Shown: positions 59,401 to 64,000 of the stretch, piece by piece
How the letters are laid out: every line of letters begins with the position of its first letter
How positions within the stretch are numbered: position 1 is the first letter of the stretch
Source: an uncultured Bacteroidales bacterium
GTDB taxonomy: Bacteria; Bacteroidota; Bacteroidia; Bacteroidales; Tenuifilaceae
Reading direction: 5' to 3'
NCBI GenBank assembly: GCA_937926785.1
Contig: CALBBQ010000028.1
Location: 20,949-84,948, forward strand
Length of the DNA stretch: 64,000 nt
The notes under the pieces: model-generated
What the model was told of the DNA's origin: nothing
Databases searched by the model: none
The model's input: only the letters and a program-made list of their open reading frames with translations
Translations under genes and position numbers: made by a program

Positions 59401-62046
59401 ATGCGATTGGACGATTTTGAAGCGGATGAGCTGTTGAGCGATGGCGATTCGGTGTCGCCCGAACTACATGCAAAGATTGAACGCATTACCGGCGATGCGG
59501 CCAAAAAAACGCACATCACCGGGATGTATAAGGATTGGTTCCTTGACTATGCTTCGTACGTGATACTGGAGCGTGCCGTCCCGCACCTCGACGACGGGCT
59601 TAAGCCCGTTCAGCGTCGCATTCTGCACGCCATGAAACGACTTGATGATGGCCGCTACAACAAGGTGGCAAACATCATTGGCTACACCATGCAGTACCAC
59701 CCTCATGGCGATGCTTCCATTGGTGAAGCCCTGGTACAGCTCGGGCAAAAGGATTTGCTCATCGATACCCAGGGTAACTGGGGTAACATTCTTACCGGCG
59801 ATGGTGCCGCTGCGCCCCGCTACATCGAAGCTCGGCTTTCAAAGTTCGCTCTGGATGTGGTGTTCAACCCCAAAACCACCGAGTGGATGCTCAGCTACGA
59901 TGGCCGCAACCAGGAACCCGTTACCCTCCCGGTGAAGTTCCCTTTACTGCTGGCGCAGGGTGTGGAGGGAATTGCCGTTGGGCTGGCCTCTAAAATACTA
60001 CCCCACAACTTTATTGAGCTCATTGATGCCTCTATTGACTACCTCAGAGGACGCGACTTTGATCTTTACCCCGACTTCCCTACCGGAGGTTTAGCCGATT
60101 GCAGCAGGTATAACGATGGGCTTCGCGGTGGCGCGGTAAAGGTACGTGCCCGAATCCAAAAGGTGGACAGAAAAACATTGGCCATTACCGAAATCCCATT
60201 CGGTAAAACCACTACATCGCTCATCGATTCCATCCTAAAGGCAAACGATAAAGGTAAAATCAAGATCAGGAAGATTGACGACAACACAGCTGAGAATGTT
60301 GAGATCCTGATCCACCTGCACCCCGAGGCCAACCCCGATATGACCATCGATGCGCTTTACGCCTTCACCGATTGCGAGCTGTCAATCTCCACCAACGCAT
60401 GCGTGATTTATGAGGATAAGCCCCGCTTTATGGGTGTTAAGGATATCCTTAGGGCCTCGGTTGACCGAACCAAGACATTGCTCACACAGGAACTCAACAT
60501 CCGGCTCAGGGAGCTGGAGGAGGATTGGCATTTCTCATCGCTGGAGAAAGTGTTTTTTGAGGAGCGCATCTACCGTGAGCTGGAAAAGGATACCGAAACC
60601 TGGGAAATGGTGCTTGAGGCCATTGAACGAGGTTTTGATCCCTACCGTAAGCTCTTCAGGCGCGAGATTACCCGCGACGACATCGTGAAGCTTACCGAAA
60701 AGCCGGTTCGCAAAATATCAAAGTTCGATATTAAAAAGGCCGATGAACACATCAAGGCTGTGGAAGCTGAGATGGAGCAGGTTAAGCATCATCTGGCTAA
60801 CATTGTGGCCTATACCATCGACTACTACCAGCAGATTAAGAAGAAGTACGGCAAGGGCCGTGAGCGCAAAACCGAGCTGCGTAGCTTCGATACCATTGTG
60901 GCTACAAAAGTGGTAGTGGCCAACGAAAAGCTCTACGTGAACAGGGTCGAGGGTTTTGTTGGTACTGGTCTAAAGAAGGATGAGTATGTTTGCGACTGCT
61001 CCGATATCGACGACGTAATCGTAATCCTCCGAAACGGCAAGTACTATATCCGAAAGGTACAGGAGAAGGAGTTCTTTGGAAAGGACATCGTTCATGTGGG
61101 GGTTTACAAGAAAAACGATACCCGTACCATCTACAACGTGCTCTACCGCGATGGGTTTAACGGCGATATCATGATGAAGCGGTGCGCCATTACCGGCACA
61201 ACCCGCGACAAGGAGTACGACATAACCAAGGGAACAGCCGGTTCGCAGATCCTATGGATTTCGGCTAACCCAAACGGCGAAACCGAAGTGCTGAAGGTTT
61301 ATCTGAAACCACGTCCACGTCTCAGAAACCTTATCCTGGAGCTGGATTTCAGCCAGCTCGCCGTGAAAGGGCGAAACTCGCAGGGCAACATCTTCACCCG
61401 GTACGCCATCCATAAGATCATGGTTAAGGAGAAAATGGCCGGTGCCGTTGAGGGTGTTAAGGTTTGGTACGACAGCGAGGTGATGCGTCTGAACCTTGAG
61501 GGGAAAGGCGAGCTGCTTGGCGAATTCATGCCCGGCGAACGAGTGCTGGTGGTTAACCCCGATGGCACCTACTTCCTGGCCAACACAAGCTATGCCCTTA
61601 GGTTCGACATTCAACCCCTGGTAGTTGAAAAGTTCGACCCCAATAGGATCTTATCAGCCGTTTACTACGATGGCGAGCAGAAGCAATACTACCTGAAACG
61701 ATTCCGCTTTGAACCCACGGAAAAAACTCAAATCTTCATCCCTGAGGATGATAAATCAAAGCTGATTGCCCTCAGTGCCGACCTATATCCGGCTTTGAAG
61801 CTGATTTTTGGCGGAAAGCATGCCAACCGTGAGCCCGAGTTGGTGGATGTGGATGCCTTTATTGCTGTGAAAGGCTACAAGGCAAAAGGGAAACGCCTCT
61901 CCACCTACGAACTCAAACGGGTGGAGTTTGCCGAACCTCTCGAAAAGGAGAGCTCTGCCTTTGAGGAGGTGAACCAGCCAACCGAAGCAGATGATACGGA
62001 CACCGACTCCAGCTCATCGGCCGAACAGTTAGCCATGGATATGTAA
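59401..62046 (+). CDS. parC: DNA topoisomerase IV subunit A (ParC)
   Basis: 881 residues. Catalytic tyrosine Y141 in APRYIEARLS, and the WHD block YHPHGDASIGEALVQLGQ, whose quinolone-site residues read D-A-S. Coiled-coil (about 430-480) and C-terminal beta-pinwheel (about 490-850) with weakly conserved blades. The last 35 residues are acidic. ParE-ParC decatenates replicated chromosomes. Followed by a strong terminator. Confidence 0.92.
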   Translation: MRLDDFEADELLSDGDSVSPELHAKIERITGDAAKKTHITGMYKDWFLDYASYVILERAVPHLDDGLKPVQRRILHAMKRLDDGRYNKVANIIGYTMQYHPHGDASIGEALVQLGQKDLLIDTQGNWGNILTGDGAAAPRYIEARLSKFALDVVFNPKTTEWMLSYDGRNQEPVTLPVKFPLLLAQGVEGIAVGLASKILPHNFIELIDASIDYLRGRDFDLYPDFPTGGLADCSRYNDGLRGGAVKVRARIQKVDRKTLAITEIPFGKTTTSLIDSILKANDKGKIKIRKIDDNTAENVEILIHLHPEANPDMTIDALYAFTDCELSISTNACVIYEDKPRFMGVKDILRASVDRTKTLLTQELNIRLRELEEDWHFSSLEKVFFEERIYRELEKDTETWEMVLEAIERGFDPYRKLFRREITRDDIVKLTEKPVRKISKFDIKKADEHIKAVEAEMEQVKHHLANIVAYTIDYYQQIKKKYGKGRERKTELRSFDTIVATKVVVANEKLYVNRVEGFVGTGLKKDEYVCDCSDIDDVIVILRNGKYYIRKVQEKEFFGKDIVHVGVYKKNDTRTIYNVLYRDGFNGDIMMKRCAITGTTRDKEYDITKGTAGSQILWISANPNGETEVLKVYLKPRPRLRNLILELDFSQLAVKGRNSQGNIFTRYAIHKIMVKEKMAGAVEGVKVWYDSEVMRLNLEGKGELLGEFMPGERVLVVNPDGTYFLANTSYALRFDIQPLVVEKFDPNRILSAVYYDGEQKQYYLKRFRFEPTEKTQIFIPEDDKSKLIALSADLYPALKLIFGGKHANREPELVDVDAFIAVKGYKAKGKRLSTYELKRVEFAEPLEKESSAFEEVNQPTEADDTDTDSSSSAEQLAMDM

Positions 62047-62059
62047 CATTTTTCTTCGG

Positions 62060-62087
62060 GAGCAGGTTTTTTCCTGCTCTTTTTTTA
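62060..62087 (+). terminator. Terminator after parC
   Basis: GAGCAGG (62060-62066) pairs with CCTGCTC (62073-62079) around a six-T loop, followed by eight T. Confidence 0.92.
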
Positions 62088-62120
62088 TAAATTTGTTATC
62101 CTTTCGGAAAACAGAACGAA

Positions 62121-62633
62121 ATGAAGATTTACCTGATTGGTTTCATGTCCAGTGGGAAAACCACTGTTGGAAGGGAGTTGGCAAATGCACTGGGTTGCAG
62201 ATTTATTGATCTTGACGAGTACATTGAGTCCAAGCACCACAAAACCATCAAACAGATTTTTGAATCGAAGGGTGAGGAACATTTCCGTCTTATTGAGAAC
62301 GAAGCCTTAAAGGAGGTCTCCTCGTTCAACGGTGATTTTGTCATCTCGTCGGGTGGCGGGACGTCTTGTTTTTACAACAACATCGATTTCATGAACCGTA
62401 ATGGGGTTACGGTTTACCTTAGGCTTGAGGTGGCTACGCTGCTATCGCGCCTGATGGAATCGAAAATTGACCGGCCCCTGCTATGGGGTAAAACCCGCGA
62501 GGAGCTGAATAGCTACATCATCCGCGTGCTGGACGAGCGTAAAAAGTTTTACGAGAAAGCCCAGATCATCGTCGATGCCGATAATGTTAACCCCAGTGAC
62601 CTGGCAAAGATGATCATGTCGGCCGTGGAGTAG
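62121..62633 (+). CDS. aroK: Shikimate kinase
   Basis: 170 residues. P-loop GFMSSGKT (7-14), Mg2+/shikimate residues D30 and D32 in FIDLDEYIE, SSGGGTSC and lid arginine in KIDRPLL. It phosphorylates shikimate in aromatic amino acid synthesis. No other aro gene nearby. Confidence 0.95.
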   Translation: MKIYLIGFMSSGKTTVGRELANALGCRFIDLDEYIESKHHKTIKQIFESKGEEHFRLIENEALKEVSSFNGDFVISSGGGTSCFYNNIDFMNRNGVTVYLRLEVATLLSRLMESKIDRPLLWGKTREELNSYIIRVLDERKKFYEKAQIIVDADNVNPSDLAKMIMSAVE

Positions 62634-62974
62634 CTCTCAGGGTAACCCGAAGGGTTGATGCTTTTCCCGATGCTTTGGTCTGCTATGATGTTTTAAATGG
62701 AGAAGCATTCTCGGCTCTAAAAATAATTCAAAGCATAGAATTTATACCTGTACCATCGGTCTTTGTAGCCTAAACCGTTTGTTAGGGGCTGTTTTTATTC
62801 TACTGAGAAAATATGGATCTGTTCTAAAAAACCTAAAGTTTACAATATACGTTGCAAATTTAATAGGGGGTGACTTTTAAAAACAGAAAAACAACAATTG
62901 ATTATCAGGTAGTTTGGCAAGCAAAGAAGCAAAATTACTTTTTAGTCGGATAGTAGTGACTTAATATCTATCAA
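62634..62974. other. 341-base intergenic region without recognised features
   Basis: Lies between the convergent aroK and the minus-strand barrel gene. AT-rich with no strong hairpin, repeat or gene-like frame. Confidence 0.6.
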
Positions 62975-63568
62975 TTATATACGCGTTTTTATCCCAAACG
63001 ATACAATTGGCAAAGCCAATAAATTATTATTTTTTTCAAAGTTAAGCGGCGAGTAGTAAATCTTCATTGGTGGCGTTAAAATTAGTGGCGACATCTCTAA
63101 AAAAGTGTTTTTTATTATTCTAATGCTTAGAATAAGACTTCCATTAACCGCTATCCCAAATTCATTTTTACCATTAGCATAGTGATGCACCCCACCAAAT
63201 CCTACCCCTGGCAATAAAAAAACACGGGTTTTGTATAGTTTTAGCTTGTAGTAGCTATTAAGGCATATAAAATGAGTCAAAGGCTCATATTGTTTTACAT
63301 TGAATGGAATCATACCTTCATACGAATATCCAACAAGAAAATTTTGCTTTATTTCCTTTTGAAATTCTATGAAAAAACGACCACCCCCGCCCCACAAACC
63401 TTCTGGGTCGTTTGTATTATAAACAACAGTCAGCCCACTTTGGATTGATAAATAACTTGGGTTTTTTGGAGTGAATTCTTCAGCCTGTGGGTAAGCCCAT
63501 AGGTGTGAAATCATAAGGAATGAAAAGAAGGGAATAGCATAGGTGTTGAACGATTTTACTTTTTGCAT
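62975..63568 (-). CDS. Putative outer-membrane beta-barrel protein
   Basis: 197 residues. Signal peptide about 1-25 (ending HLWA). The mature part is alternating beta strands rich in aromatic residues (GGGGRFFIEFQKEI, YYKLKLYKTRVFLLPGVGFGG), ending in IVSFGIKTRI. More AT-rich than the neighbours. No family recognised. It lies between aroK and the IS30 copy and could be accessory. Confidence 0.6.
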   Translation of the reverse strand: MQKVKSFNTYAIPFFSFLMISHLWAYPQAEEFTPKNPSYLSIQSGLTVVYNTNDPEGLWGGGGRFFIEFQKEIKQNFLVGYSYEGMIPFNVKQYEPLTHFICLNSYYKLKLYKTRVFLLPGVGFGGVHHYANGKNEFGIAVNGSLILSIRIIKNTFLEMSPLILTPPMKIYYSPLNFEKNNNLLALPIVSFGIKTRI

Positions 63569-63640
63569 ATTAGTAATTTTGAGGAATCTTAGATTTTCAT
63601 TGTAAATGCAACTTTTGGGGACTTTAGTTTAAGGGGTAAA

Positions 63641-64000
63641 AGAAAAAACTAATTTTTCAAGAACGCGAGAGAAAGAACACTTCCTCCCCTCGTCGTTCCT
63701 GAGGGTTAAGTGGCTATCTTCGCCTCCTAAATCTCCCCAGAAATAAGTTGCAAGATGGGACACTTAACGCAAGAACAAAGGTACACTATTTCGCAGATGT
63801 TGGGAAAGGGGTACAAAAAAAATTGAGATAGCCAGGGTCATTGGGGTTAACAAGAGTACGATTACCCGAGAGATTAAGCGTAATGCCGACGGGCGCAATG
63901 GCGTTTACCGGTTTGGTCTAGCCCAGCGCAAGGCCCAGGATCGCAAACGGGGCAAGCCTCATGCTGTGGCGCTGACCCCAGAGGTAATAGCCTACATTGA
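63641..64000 (+). mobile_element. IS30-family insertion sequence, left part (runs off the window)
   Basis: The left end carries the same AGAAAAAACT, TTCAAGAACGC and GGGTTAAGTGGCTATCTTCG words as the relic at 15327-15559, followed by a transposase frame with the IS30 N-terminal helix-turn-helix. The right end is outside the window, so target duplication and completeness cannot be checked. Confidence 0.85.
63755..64000 (+). pseudogene. IS30-family transposase, partial and frameshifted at an A8 run
   Basis: The ATG at 63755 opens MGHLTQEQRYTISQMLGKGYKKN and then meets TGA at 63824-63826 because of eight consecutive A (63815-63822). With one A removed, the frame continues through IARVIGVNKSTITREIKRN and QRKAQDRKRGKPHAVALTP to the window edge. 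The relic at 15327-15559 has no such shift. Either the gene is dead, or it uses slippage at the A run, or the base is a sequencing error. Confidence 0.75.

Overview
The window is a chromosomal segment of a Bacteroidota bacterium, most likely of the Bacteroidales/Marinilabiliales type. The signs are: promoters of the TTG-N18-20-TAnnTTTG kind upstream of a tRNA gene and rpsL; an ECF sigma factor/FecR pair next to an STN-domain protein; a large-type IspG with an inserted domain; a Rho factor with a long disordered insert; a second, GTPase-site-altered EF-G; a fused str-S10-spc-alpha ribosomal operon without tuf; and beta-propeller sensor proteins. This assignment is inference from gene content. 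No database search was run and GC content was not computed.

Layout. 1-8.5 kb: a truncated CapD/FlaA1-type nucleotide-sugar dehydratase, lptB, tRNA-Leu(TAG), a nucleoside-recognition (GATE) membrane protein, thyA-folA, clpX, a metallo-beta-lactamase-fold hydrolase, a DUF2752-like/DUF4190-like membrane pair and a small outer-membrane barrel. 8.5-13 kb: an ECF sigma/FecR/STN signalling locus in which the STN domain sits on a carboxypeptidase-regulatory-like protein rather than on a TonB receptor, with a paralogue of that protein just upstream. 13.4-15.3 kb: rho. 15.3-17.2 kb: an accessory patch with a truncated IS30-family left end, a small gene pair whose last ORF runs into that IS end, an attC-like hairpin, and direct repeats. 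17.2-21.7 kb: a three-subunit NAD-dependent formate dehydrogenase (NuoE-, NuoF- and FdhA-like). 22.3-24.6 kb (minus strand): rbfA, a methyltransferase and a LolC/E-type permease. 24.8-29 kb: ispG and an Ig-domain/NaPi/PhoU transporter. 29.4-32.1 kb (minus strand): cyclophilin and EF-G2.

32.5-50.3 kb is one long co-directional translation/transcription operon: rpsL-rpsG-fusA, the S10 cluster, the spc cluster with secY-map-infA-rpmJ, and rpsM-rpsK-rpsD-rpoA-rplQ. It starts behind two tandem promoter matches and ends at a strong hairpin. eno, a UbiD-type decarboxylase and a beta-propeller/PP2C phosphatase follow. Then come parE-parC (topoisomerase IV), aroK, a small outer-membrane barrel on the minus strand, and a second IS30-family copy that runs off the window end with a one-base frameshift.

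Most genes are housekeeping. The parts most worth a second look are the accessory patch at 15.3-17.2 kb, a mosaic intergenic repeat present at four loci, the STN-domain signalling locus, EF-G2 without its catalytic histidine, and the formate dehydrogenase subunit lacking the His-Cys3 cluster ligands. I did not find a CRISPR array, a prophage or an obvious defence system.
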